Of a stretch of 20,938 nucleotides of DNA, positions 1 to 6,696 are shown in pieces. Within the stretch, counting starts at the first letter, position 1. Every line of letters begins with the position of its first letter. Origin of the DNA: Verrucomicrobiales bacterium (GTDB lineage: Bacteria; Verrucomicrobiota; Verrucomicrobiia; Verrucomicrobiales; Akkermansiaceae); assembly GCA_002729295.1 (NCBI GenBank), contig PBTU01000176.1:1-20938 (forward strand), written 5' to 3'. The notes under the pieces are model-generated. The model searched no databases, was not told the DNA's origin, and was given only the letters and a program-made list of their open reading frames with translations. The translations under genes were made by a program, and so were the position numbers.

Positions 1-410
1 GCTTTTCTCCACGGCCAGGTTACTGAGCTGAGGTCAACCGTGGTGCCGGCGGGGATGTTGATCGAGAAGCTGACATAGGCCATGCCTGCAGGCAAAGTTC
101 CGATAGCTGGTTGCGTCATTGAGTTCCCGTCGATCTTGGTCACCTGATCGCTGGGCATGCTGACTTGGGCATTGCCGTCGAAGTTCTGGAATTTACCCGT
201 TCCACCAAAGACCCAGTTCGTCACGGTGACGTTGTCGGTGGAATCGATGTCGTCGGTGCCGGATAGGGCGATGTCGTAGTTGCCACCATTCTGGTCGAAG
301 ACTGCGGCCGTTGAGAAATCCGAACCAGCGATGGGCGCAGCGGAAATTGGATGCCAAAGGATGAGTATAAGGCTGCCAGTTATGAGAGTATGGGTGAGTC
401 TGCGGATCAT
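1..410 (-). CDS. Secreted protein, paralogue of the adjacent PEP-CTERM protein (partial, 3' end off the window)
   Basis: Reading back from an ATG at 410 gives an open frame of 136 codons that runs off the left edge. It begins with MIRRLTHTLITGSLILILW, a signal-peptide-like stretch ending near HPISAAP. The mature part starts IAGSDFSTAAVF and then follows the neighbouring protein at 535-1245 almost motif by motif: YDIALSGTDD, NWVFGGTGKFQNFD, AQVSMPSDQVTKIDG, and AYVSFSINIPAGTTVDL. The two are therefore tandem paralogues. The C-terminus, where a PEP-CTERM signal would be, is not visible, so that tail is only inferred from the sister protein. The likely role is a secreted, possibly surface-anchored beta-rich protein of unknown function. 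The start is chosen because it precedes the signal peptide directly. Confidence 0.8.
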   Translation of the reverse strand, partial: MIRRLTHTLITGSLILILWHPISAAPIAGSDFSTAAVFDQNGGNYDIALSGTDDIDSTDNVTVTNWVFGGTGKFQNFDGNAQVSMPSDQVTKIDGNSMTQPAIGTLPAGMAYVSFSINIPAGTTVDLSSVTWPWRK

Positions 411-480
411 GGTGATTGAGGTGTGGGGTGTGCGTTGGGGGAAGTGTGTCTTGGATTCAATCGGAAAGTAAGCCGAAAGA

Positions 481-508
481 AAGGCTGCACAGTTTCCTGT
501 GCAGCCTT
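481..508 (-). terminator. Perfect 12-bp hairpin, probable terminator between the two paralogues
   Basis: AAGGCTGCACAG (481-492) and CTGTGCAGCCTT (497-508) are perfect reverse complements separated by the tetraloop TTTC. The hairpin begins 26 bases past the stop of the PEP-CTERM gene that reads toward it on the minus strand. After the stem on that strand comes a T-rich but interrupted tract (TCTTTCGG). On the plus strand the stem is followed by a run of A, not T, so termination of the minus-strand gene is the more natural reading. Confidence 0.7.
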
Positions 509-534
509 AAAAAAATGCGGATTGTCGCAAGGGT

Positions 535-1245
535 CTAGCGGCGGCGTCTCATCGCGGCCAGACTAGCAAGACCGAGAAGCGCGATGGAAGATGGCTCCGG
601 GATCGGTGAAACGTCGCCGTTGATGACTACGGTATCAAAGTCAATGTCGCCACTTCCCTGACCACCGGCATACCAATGAAAGTCTACCGTTGTGTCGGTG
701 AGTCCCTGATAGGCCGCGCCTGAGAGATCGACGTTCCCATTTTGCACTGCTGGGCGCGCACCACCGAGTTCGCTGAAGGTGAGGTTTGTGTCGATGCTGG
801 TGCGGAAGGCAAGCCAGCGGACAGCGCTGCCGTCGGTTGCGTTTCTGTAGTCAAAGGTCACCGAAGTGAGGTCGAGGCTTTGAGTCTCCGGAATGGTGAT
901 CGAGAAGCTTACTGAAGCATAGCCATCAGGTGAAGTTCCAACGGCTGGCTGTGGGTCGTTTTTCGCCCCGTCGATCTTGGTGACCAGATCGCTGGGCATG
1001 CTAACCTGCGCGTTGTTGTCGAAAGTCTGGAATTTACCAGCGTTTGCGAAGACCCAGTCATTAACGGTGATGCCGTCGGCAGGGCTAGGGTCGTCCGTGC
1101 TGGTAAGGGCGATGTCGTAAGCTCCGCCAGCGGCATTGAAGACTGCAGCGTCAGAGAAGTCAGATCCTGCGATAATCGCTGCCGAAGCTGTGGGCAGCTG
1201 CACCGCACAAGCAAAAGCAGTGAGGGGGAGTGTTTTTTTGTTCAT
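535..1245 (-). CDS. PEP-CTERM-sorted secreted protein of unknown function
   Basis: A 236-residue protein from ATG 1245, starting MNKKTLPLTAFACAVQLPTASA, a typical signal peptide. The open frame extends 34 codons further upstream, but that stretch has no secretion signal at its start and runs into the inverted repeats near 1340-1374, so the shorter start is preferred. The C-terminus is a PEP-CTERM signal: PIPEPSS, a hydrophobic segment (IALLGLASLAAM) and a terminal RRRR. In this system an exosortase (EpsH/XrtA type) processes the tail, and such proteins are usually exported to the surface or into exopolysaccharide. No exosortase is in the window. The central part is rich in Ser, Thr, Asp and Gly and looks like a beta-sandwich, but I recognise no enzymatic motif. 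It is a close paralogue of the truncated gene at 1-410. Confidence 0.85.
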   Translation of the reverse strand: MNKKTLPLTAFACAVQLPTASAAIIAGSDFSDAAVFNAAGGAYDIALTSTDDPSPADGITVNDWVFANAGKFQTFDNNAQVSMPSDLVTKIDGAKNDPQPAVGTSPDGYASVSFSITIPETQSLDLTSVTFDYRNATDGSAVRWLAFRTSIDTNLTFSELGGARPAVQNGNVDLSGAAYQGLTDTTVDFHWYAGGQGSGDIDFDTVVINGDVSPIPEPSSIALLGLASLAAMRRRR

Positions 1246-1339
1246 TAAGCTTAGTTTAGAAATGGAGTAAAGAGGGTGATATGGGGGTTTGCAATCTAAG
1301 TCCATTAAGAAATTCAAAAAAATAACAATGGTCATCGGT

Positions 1340-1374
1340 CCTATCAAATAGGCGACTCCGTGATCACGAGTGCC
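1340..1374. repeat. Two overlapping inverted repeats between fur and the PEP-CTERM gene
   Basis: CCTAT-CAA-ATAGG (1340-1352) is a perfect 5-bp inverted repeat with a 3-base centre. Sharing its last GG is a second, longer symmetrical element at 1351-1374. Its core CGTGATCACG is a perfect 10-bp palindrome, and the arms extend outward as ACT/AGT and GGC/GCC with single-base bulges, for 11 matched pairs per arm. The element sits about 40 bases past the fur stop and about 100 bases before the PEP-CTERM start, both on the minus strand. It has no loop and no T-tract, so a DNA-binding site is as likely as a fur terminator. It does not resemble the A/T-rich Fur box. Confidence 0.5.
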
Positions 1375-1409
1375 AAGATTCGAGGCGGGTCAATTAGGCG
1401 CGAAGGAGC

Positions 1410-1925
1410 TCACCGCTTGCGGTTGGGCAGACGTTTGCCTTCCATCCGTGCTTGGATGAGGTCGGGGCAATTTCCCTGCATACGTATTTTTTCGCAGGTC
1501 GCCTCGATCCGGAGGCTTTGGCGGACCGATTGGTAGCCGAGGCGTCGGGTCACGCAGTCGTTGATTAGGTCGAGGTTTTCGTCTTCAAATTCGACGACTT
1601 TTCCGCAATCGACGCAGACAAGGTGGTTGTGGGTGGGGCGGTCGAGGAAGTTGGGGTCGTAGGTCGTTTGGCCGTCGCCGAGCTCGATTTCGTGAATGAG
1701 TTCGGCTTCGTCGAGTAAGGCGAGAGTGCGGTAGACGGTGGCTCTGGAAGCTGCCGATCCTGCTGAACGGAGGCGGTCAAAGAGTTGTTCCGGAGTGAAA
1801 TGTTCGTCGGAAGCAAAGATAACGTCGACGATTTCATCGCGCTGCGAGGTCTGTCGAAGACCTTTTTTACTGATGAATTGGTCGAGCCTTTCCCGGATGC
1901 TTTCTTCCATGCTGGGTGGGATCAT
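1410..1925 (-). CDS. fur: Fur-family metal-responsive transcriptional regulator
   Basis: A 171-residue protein, a usual Fur length. The N-terminal winged helix (about residues 15-90) contains TPEQLFDRLR and the recognition-helix signature SRATVYRTLALLDEAEL (60-76). The dimerisation/metal domain has HNHLVCVDCGKVVEFED (99-115), with the first zinc CxxC at C104/C107. The family's usual second CxxC near the C-terminus is absent: the matching segment reads GNCPDL (C153 only), with another Cys at 144. The His normally preceding the last strand (HRLE-type) is also not evident. Which metal it senses (Fe, Zn, Mn or peroxide) cannot be told from sequence; fur is used as the family name. The start codons of this gene and the divergent lipoprotein may be only 11 bases apart, so they probably share a promoter region. 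M6 is an alternative start. Confidence 0.9.
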   Translation of the reverse strand: MIPPSMEESIRERLDQFISKKGLRQTSQRDEIVDVIFASDEHFTPEQLFDRLRSAGSAASRATVYRTLALLDEAELIHEIELGDGQTTYDPNFLDRPTHNHLVCVDCGKVVEFEDENLDLINDCVTRRLGYQSVRQSLRIEATCEKIRMQGNCPDLIQARMEGKRLPNRKR

Positions 1926-1936
1926 AATGATTTAGA

Positions 1937-2413
1937 TTGAATATTGAATCCCGAAAATCGAAGATTTGCGGCGTGAGAGTTTTTTTAGCGCTGTTGAGCC
2001 TGGCTTTGGCGTCGTGTGGGTCCTCCGAGAGGTTTAGAGTTCGGCAGTTTCATTTGCGATCCGACACGGTGGCAGATGGGAATGAATTTATTAGGGCAGA
2101 GATGAATAAGCGTCTGTATGGCGCGGTTACCGAGAAGGCGCGAGAGTTGAGAAAAGGGCACTTTTATGCGGTGAGCTGGCGGAAACTGAGTGGGAACCGA
2201 CCGGTGAAGATCGTGTTTGAATATCGGCAGCAGTCGTCGGGGGCTAGGATTAAGAAAATGACGCGGGTTTTGCCGCCGTCTCCCGAGGGGAGGACTGAAT
2301 TTCGAATTACGGGATCGGATTACTATCAAAACGGTCGCGTGTTGGCTTGGCGGATGACTTTGTTAGACGGATCCGAGGTGATTTCCCGCAAACAATCATT
2401 TCTCTGGGACTAA
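1937..2413 (+). CDS. Small lipoprotein of unknown function
   Basis: A 158-residue protein whose N-terminus ends in a lipobox, LALASCGSS, so it is very likely lipid-anchored in the outer or inner membrane. The mature part is about 130 residues, strongly basic and rich in Arg/Lys, with alternating stretches such as KIVFEYRQQ and WRMTLLDGSEVISRKQ that suggest a small beta-sheet domain. I recognise no family. The ATG at 1937 leaves an unusually polar 12-residue leader before the hydrophobic core. A GTG at 1973 would give the cleaner signal sequence MRVFLALLSLALASC and would widen the gap to fur to 47 bases. The stop is 2 bases before the menC ATG, so the two are probably co-transcribed and translationally coupled, but a role in menaquinone synthesis is not implied by its sequence. 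Confidence 0.8.
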   Translation: MNIESRKSKICGVRVFLALLSLALASCGSSERFRVRQFHLRSDTVADGNEFIRAEMNKRLYGAVTEKARELRKGHFYAVSWRKLSGNRPVKIVFEYRQQSSGARIKKMTRVLPPSPEGRTEFRITGSDYYQNGRVLAWRMTLLDGSEVISRKQSFLWD

Positions 2414-2415
2414 CG

Positions 2416-3321
2416 ATGAGTGTTTGGATATCCCGCTACGAGCTGCGATCGGCGACGAGACTGGGTGCCAGGACGGAGCGGCGGATTTACCGTGGTGCCT
2501 TGGTCCGGGTGGGAGAGGGATTTGGATGTCTTCATCCCTGGCCGGAGTTAGGTGATCCCACGCTCGAAGAGTGTTTGGAGGATTTGAAGGGGCCGAGGAA
2601 GTTTCGCTTGGTGCAGAGAGCCTTGTATTGTGCGGAGATTGATGGGAAGGCCCGAGAGAAGGGCGTGTCTTTGTTTGAGGGCGTGGTGGTGCCGAAGAGT
2701 CATTTTTTGATGGTTGGGATCTCTAAGGAGGGTTTGGAGGAGGCTGCAGAGCGTGGGTTCTCCGTGGTGAAGGTGAAGGCGGGGAGGATGGTAAGGGACG
2801 AGATGGAGAAAATCCGCCATCTTTCATCCCAGTGGCCGAATATCCGGTGGAGAATCGATTTTAATGAACTGGCAAATTGTGAGGAACTACGGGGGATTCT
2901 CTCCCGGTGGGAGAGAGATGAATTGAAGAGAATAGATTTTGTAGAGGATCCATCGCCTTTTTGTCCGGAGGATTGGGCTGGGCTACCGGTTTCAGTGGCA
3001 AATGATCGCGGGATGGCGAGAGACGGGGGGGCTTCGGAGGTTTTGGTGATCAAGCCGGCTATCGAGGAGATCCCCAGAGCGCTGAGTCAACGTATTGTGG
3101 TGACTAGTTATCTGGATCATCCGATTGGCCAATGTTTTGCGGCCTATGAGGCGGGAAAATCAGGGATTAAGGAAATCTGCGGCTTGCAGAGTCATGGAGT
3201 CTTTGTAGCGAATTCGTTCAGCGAGGAGTTGGGTGAGTTGAGTCCGGTATTTCTACCCCCAGCAGGAAAGGGTTTGGGATTCAGTAACTTATTGAAAAGT
3301 ATGGATTGGGTGAAAAGTTGA
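2416..3321 (+). CDS. menC: o-Succinylbenzoate synthase (MenC), enolase superfamily
   Basis: A 301-residue cytoplasmic enzyme that dehydrates SHCHC to o-succinylbenzoate in menaquinone biosynthesis. The enolase-superfamily signature is all present: the catalytic Lys pair in VVKVKAG (K119, K121), the three metal-binding acids in RIDFNE (D148), DFVEDPSP (E177) and VANDRG (D197), and the opposing Lys in VIKPA (K213). The sequence is diverged and somewhat short, as MenC proteins often are, and the active-site pattern together with menE directly downstream fixes the assignment over other muconate-lactonising-type members. The frame is open upstream, but the ATG at 2416, two bases after the lipoprotein stop, gives the expected N-terminal capping domain, whereas the longer version would overlap the lipoprotein gene. 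No clear Shine-Dalgarno sequence is visible, which fits coupling to the upstream gene. Confidence 0.9.
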   Translation: MSVWISRYELRSATRLGARTERRIYRGALVRVGEGFGCLHPWPELGDPTLEECLEDLKGPRKFRLVQRALYCAEIDGKAREKGVSLFEGVVVPKSHFLMVGISKEGLEEAAERGFSVVKVKAGRMVRDEMEKIRHLSSQWPNIRWRIDFNELANCEELRGILSRWERDELKRIDFVEDPSPFCPEDWAGLPVSVANDRGMARDGGASEVLVIKPAIEEIPRALSQRIVVTSYLDHPIGQCFAAYEAGKSGIKEICGLQSHGVFVANSFSEELGELSPVFLPPAGKGLGFSNLLKSMDWVKS

Positions 3322-3378
3322 TTTTTGGGTCTTTCGATCGGTTTTTTATTGTCGGGAAATTTCCTTGTTTGCAGGGCG

Positions 3379-4476
3379 ATGTCGGAAGACCGTTTCGGAG
3401 TGCGGGAATTTCCATTTTGGAACAATTGCGAACCGTTTTTGATGAGCGGAGATGCGGCCTTAAATGAGTGGTTGGGTGGAAGAGAAGAGTTTCAAAACCA
3501 TGTTGTTTTTAAAACTTCCGGGAGCAGTGGCCTGGAGAAGTGGGTTGCACTTTCAAAAGATGCTTTGGAGTGGTCGGCACGGAACGTGATTGCCCATTTG
3601 AAGATCTCTGCAGGGGATATATTGGGGTTGGCGTTGCCAACGAGTCATGTAGGCGGTTTTGGCTTGTCCGCGAGAGCCTATTTCAGTGGTGCGAATCTGG
3701 TGGAGTTTGGAGAAACCTGGTCGGCTGATCGCTTTGCGGGCTGGTGCGAGCGGGAAAAAGTCTCGGTAACTTCCTTGGTTCCGGCTCAGTTGAGTGATTT
3801 AGTTCGATGTCAGCTGGTTGCTCCTAAATCGATGCGGGTGATTGTCGTGGGTGGCGGGGCATTGGATGAGGAATTGCAAGTGCGAGCCATCGCTCTCGGG
3901 TGGCCGGTGTTGCCAAGTTATGGAATGACGGAGACCTCTTCGCAGATAGCAACCGGTGACGGATTGCCATTGATGAAAGGGTGGGAGGCAAGGCTTGATG
4001 AGGGGCGATTAGCTCTGAGGGGAGGAGGGCTTCTGAGTTGGATGATTGAAAAAAAGGACGGGGAATTTCGCTACTTCGACCCGAAGGAGGAGGGGTGGTT
4101 TTTGACGAACGATCTAGTGAGGCTGGAAGGGAGAAATCTGGGAATCTTGGGAAGAGCGGATCGGCAGGTAAAGATTCTCGGAGAATTGGTGGATTTGGAT
4201 GAGGTGGAGAAAAAGTGGCGTGATGCACTTGGATTTCCGGCGGTGATTTTGCAGAAAAAAAGTGAGCGACGAGGAGTCACGTTGTGGTTGCTAGTCCAGG
4301 GAGAGCCCGGTGAGATGAACTTATTGAATCGAAAGATGCCGGGCCTCGAGCGTCTATCCGGATGGGCCTTTTTAGATTATCTTCCTAGAGGTCCTCTGGG
4401 GAAAATTGACCGCAGTGAATTGGAAAAAATTCATGTCGAATATGATTGTGCAGAAGAGGAATCGGGATTTACTTAG
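3379..4476 (+). CDS. menE: o-Succinylbenzoate-CoA ligase (MenE), ANL superfamily
   Basis: A 365-residue adenylate-forming enzyme, short for the family as many MenE proteins are. It activates o-succinylbenzoate with ATP and loads it onto CoA, the step after MenC. The motifs appear in order: phosphate-binding loop TSGSSGLEK (46-54), the LPTSHVGGF region (87-95), VVGGGAL (156-162), the adenine/Mg motif YGMTETSSQ (181-189), TNDLV with the ribose-binding Asp (243-247), the hinge GRADRQVKILGE (258-269), and the C-terminal catalytic Lys in RGPLGKIDR (K342). The TSGSSG form, and the small N-terminal part, are typical of this branch. The frame extends to a TTG at 3325, but ATG 3379, preceded closely by AGGG, is more likely. 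It follows menC by 57 bases, so the two form an operon. The other men genes are not in the window. Confidence 0.88.
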   Translation: MSEDRFGVREFPFWNNCEPFLMSGDAALNEWLGGREEFQNHVVFKTSGSSGLEKWVALSKDALEWSARNVIAHLKISAGDILGLALPTSHVGGFGLSARAYFSGANLVEFGETWSADRFAGWCEREKVSVTSLVPAQLSDLVRCQLVAPKSMRVIVVGGGALDEELQVRAIALGWPVLPSYGMTETSSQIATGDGLPLMKGWEARLDEGRLALRGGGLLSWMIEKKDGEFRYFDPKEEGWFLTNDLVRLEGRNLGILGRADRQVKILGELVDLDEVEKKWRDALGFPAVILQKKSERRGVTLWLLVQGEPGEMNLLNRKMPGLERLSGWAFLDYLPRGPLGKIDRSELEKIHVEYDCAEEESGFT

Positions 4477-4502
4477 GAATAGTTAATGAATACTTTCCGC
4501 TC

Positions 4503-4542
4503 AACCGCCTCGAAGAAAAAACGGCCTTCACTGCGGTTTTTT
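4503..4542 (+). terminator. Possible intrinsic terminator after menE
   Basis: About 30-65 bases past the menE stop, AACCGC (4503-4508) can pair with GCGGTT (4533-4538). Alternatively AAAAAAC (4516-4522) pairs with GTTTTTT (4536-4542). Either fold ends in a run of six T residues followed by ATA. It would separate the men genes from phoH, which starts 34 bases later. The alternative pairings and the long loop of the first fold make this moderate evidence only. Confidence 0.5.
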
Positions 4543-4575
4543 ATACCACCGTTACCAAAGTAAATTCTAACTAAT

Positions 4576-6087
4576 ATGATCGATGTTCCATCCGATCCCA
4601 AGATTTCTTTTCCACCTGATTCTTCAAACGAAAAGGGGAATGACTCCAAACTCAGCGATGCCCAGCTTAGACAATTCGGTTTGAGGCAGCCGGACGCTCC
4701 TGGCAAGCATTATGTTCTCGATACCAATGTGCTTCTGCACGACCCGGGTTGCTTGAATCGCTTCCAGGAAAATCACCTTTGCATCCCGGCGGATGTCTTA
4801 TCTGAGTTGGATCGGTTCAAGAATGAGCAAACCGAGCGAGGAGCCAATGCCCGAAAAATCCACCGTGCCCTCCTCTCTATATTTGATAGGAGCGAAAGTG
4901 TGACCTCTGGTGTGAGCACGGATGGTGGGGGAACCATTCGATTGGTGATTTACGACCCTGATTTGTGTGAGAAAAGCAGTGCCATGTTGCAGCAATTCCA
5001 TCGAATTTTTCCTGATCGTGTTCGGGTGGATCACCGGATTCTCGCCTGCACCTTACTCCTTCAGGAGAGTGTTGGTCCGCCGGTCGTGTTGGTGACTAAA
5101 GATTTGAATATGCAGCTTAAGGCCAGGGCGGTGGGCATCACTTGTGAGGATTACCTGAATGATAAAGTCGAGCCGCAGGAGGCAGCCAAGAAGGAAATGG
5201 CTAGGCTCCCTTTGGATCAAAATGAACTTCAACGGTTTGCCAGTTCCGGAGAGATAGAATTGGACCCGGAACGCACGAAGACATTACACATCAATCAGTA
5301 TGTTCTCTTGGAAGGGGGGGAGAAGCAGACGATCCCGGCGCGTCTCAGTGTTTCGGGGAAATTAGTTCGTTTGATGGTTCCCGAGGTCATTCGCATTCCA
5401 GACGGGCATAATTTGCGGCCCCTGAATCTCGGACAAAAGTGTTTCATCGATGCCTTATTGAACCCGGAGATTTCGCTGGTGACTTGTTACGGACAGGCTG
5501 GAACAGGAAAGACCCTGGTTGCCATGGCGGCCGGTCTTCACGGGGTGTTCAGCAGGGATTTCAATGGGCTTACAGTCAGTCGTCCAGTGGTGGCGATGGG
5601 TGACCAGCTGGGATTTTTGCCCGGTTCGTTGGAGGAGAAAATGCGGCCTTGGCTTCAGCCGATCTATGACGCTCTGGAGCTTTTAATGAACTCTCAGAGT
5701 AAGCAAGGCCCTAAGCGAAAGCGTAATAAATCGGAAAGCGAGGCGATTAAGAAACCGTATGACGACTTGGTTAATCAGGGAGTGATTGAGGTAGAGGCAC
5801 TGTGTTATATTCGGGGCCGTTCTATTCCGAATCGCTTTTTCATTCTCGACGAAGCCCAGCAGTTGACGCCCCAGGAGGCTAAGACGGTGGTGACGCGAAT
5901 GTCGCGGGGGTCCAAGTTGGTCATGGTGGGAGATCCCGCGCAAATTGATCACCCCTATGTTGATAGCCGAAGCAATGGTCTTGTGTATACTCGCCAGCGG
6001 ATGCGCGGTCAGGGTTTTGCGGCTCACGTCACCTTGAGTCGAGGTGAGCGGAGCGATCTTGCTGAGGCAGGGGCGAGCTTAATGTAA
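4576..6087 (+). CDS. PIN-PhoH fusion protein (PhoH2-type RNase/ATPase)
   Basis: A 503-residue cytoplasmic protein with two domains. The N-terminal PIN nuclease domain (about 45-195) has VLDTNVLLHD with the first catalytic acid D49, SELDRFK with E77, and VTKDLNMQLKA with D176. The C-terminal PhoH ATPase domain (about 280-495) has Walker A GQAGTGKT (306-313), the family motif RPVVAMGDQLGFLPG (336-350) and Walker B FILDEAQQ (422-429), followed by MVGDPAQID. Proteins of this architecture (PhoH2) are described as RNA-unwinding, RNA-cleaving enzymes, in some bacteria part of a toxin-antitoxin pair. Both domains look intact here and no antitoxin-like small gene precedes it. About 35 residues rich in Ser and Asp precede the PIN domain. 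A 30-base gap leads to the RbsD-like lipoprotein and the RNase III-like gene, probably one operon. Confidence 0.9.
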   Translation: MIDVPSDPKISFPPDSSNEKGNDSKLSDAQLRQFGLRQPDAPGKHYVLDTNVLLHDPGCLNRFQENHLCIPADVLSELDRFKNEQTERGANARKIHRALLSIFDRSESVTSGVSTDGGGTIRLVIYDPDLCEKSSAMLQQFHRIFPDRVRVDHRILACTLLLQESVGPPVVLVTKDLNMQLKARAVGITCEDYLNDKVEPQEAAKKEMARLPLDQNELQRFASSGEIELDPERTKTLHINQYVLLEGGEKQTIPARLSVSGKLVRLMVPEVIRIPDGHNLRPLNLGQKCFIDALLNPEISLVTCYGQAGTGKTLVAMAAGLHGVFSRDFNGLTVSRPVVAMGDQLGFLPGSLEEKMRPWLQPIYDALELLMNSQSKQGPKRKRNKSESEAIKKPYDDLVNQGVIEVEALCYIRGRSIPNRFFILDEAQQLTPQEAKTVVTRMSRGSKLVMVGDPAQIDHPYVDSRSNGLVYTRQRMRGQGFAAHVTLSRGERSDLAEAGASLM

Positions 6088-6117
6088 CTCTGGAAGCATT
6101 CGTTGCGTAGTATCTCC

Positions 6118-6696
6118 ATGAAATTTCTCCTCCCATTTCTTATTCCGGCCTTTGTCGGATGCGGAAGTCGTCCACCTGAAAGTCCTCCTCCTGCGTGGGG
6201 GGAGGCGGTTTCGCGGGAGGTGGCCGCATTGGGTTCCCGAAATTGGGTCATTGTCGCCGAGTCATCTTTTCCCGTGATTTCCCGTCGCGGTACACGGACC
6301 GTAGTGATTGACGGCGAAACACCGGAGGTGGTGGAATATATCGTGAATCTTTTAGAGCAGTCTGAAAATGTCAGACCAAAATTCAGTACGGCGCGCGAGC
6401 TTCTATTCTTGGTCAACGACCTTTCGCCTGGAGTAGATCAGTTCCGTGAACGATTAAAAGTGGCGTTGCACGGGCACACAGTAAATCAAATGGATCATCG
6501 GGCACTTACCTTGCTTGCACAAAGTGATGCGGACAAGTATGCCGTTCTTGTCCTCAAGACGAAGACGGCCCTCCCTTACTCGAATGTCTACATTGAACTC
6601 GATAGTGGATTCTGGGATCTTGAGTCTGAGGCGAGACTCCGCTTGGACATGTCAGGGGGAACTCAACAGCCTCAGGGAAATGAAAAAATCGAGTGA
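6118..6696 (+). CDS. Putative lipoprotein with an RbsD/FucU-like domain
   Basis: A 192-residue protein from ATG 6118. It starts MKFLLPFLIPAFVGCGS, which reads as a signal peptide ending in a slightly irregular lipobox (FVGC). An in-frame TTG at 6103 is less likely. The rest resembles RbsD/FucU sugar mutarotases: ALGSRNWVIVAESSFPV matches the family's opening LGH-x-D-x-(I/V)V-x-(A/S)D-x-x-(F/L)P, the stretch VVIDGETPEVVEYIVNLLE matches the following helix, and TKTALPYSNVYIELDSG matches the closing T-x-E-x-x-(P/K)Y-(A/G)N-(I/L)-x-L-x-x-G. The catalytic His of the family is Ser here (LGS instead of LGH) and the usual Asp is Glu, so mutarotase activity is doubtful. This call rests on motif resemblance only. 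The gene overlaps the next one by 17 bases. Confidence 0.6.
   Translation: MKFLLPFLIPAFVGCGSRPPESPPPAWGEAVSREVAALGSRNWVIVAESSFPVISRRGTRTVVIDGETPEVVEYIVNLLEQSENVRPKFSTARELLFLVNDLSPGVDQFRERLKVALHGHTVNQMDHRALTLLAQSDADKYAVLVLKTKTALPYSNVYIELDSGFWDLESEARLRLDMSGGTQQPQGNEKIE

Noticed and set aside
1280..1310. Sigma-54-like promoter (TGGACTTAGATTGC on the minus strand) upstream of the PEP-CTERM gene
   Set aside because: The GG and GC elements are 9 rather than 10 bases apart and the -24 box is imperfect, so it does not meet the strict spacing requirement.
1246..1347. Longer N-terminus for the PEP-CTERM protein
   Set aside because: It would place the signal peptide internally and run translation into the inverted-repeat region.
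4576..6087. Toxin-antitoxin module with PIN-PhoH as toxin
   Set aside because: No small antitoxin-like gene precedes it. The upstream neighbour is menE, with a probable terminator between.
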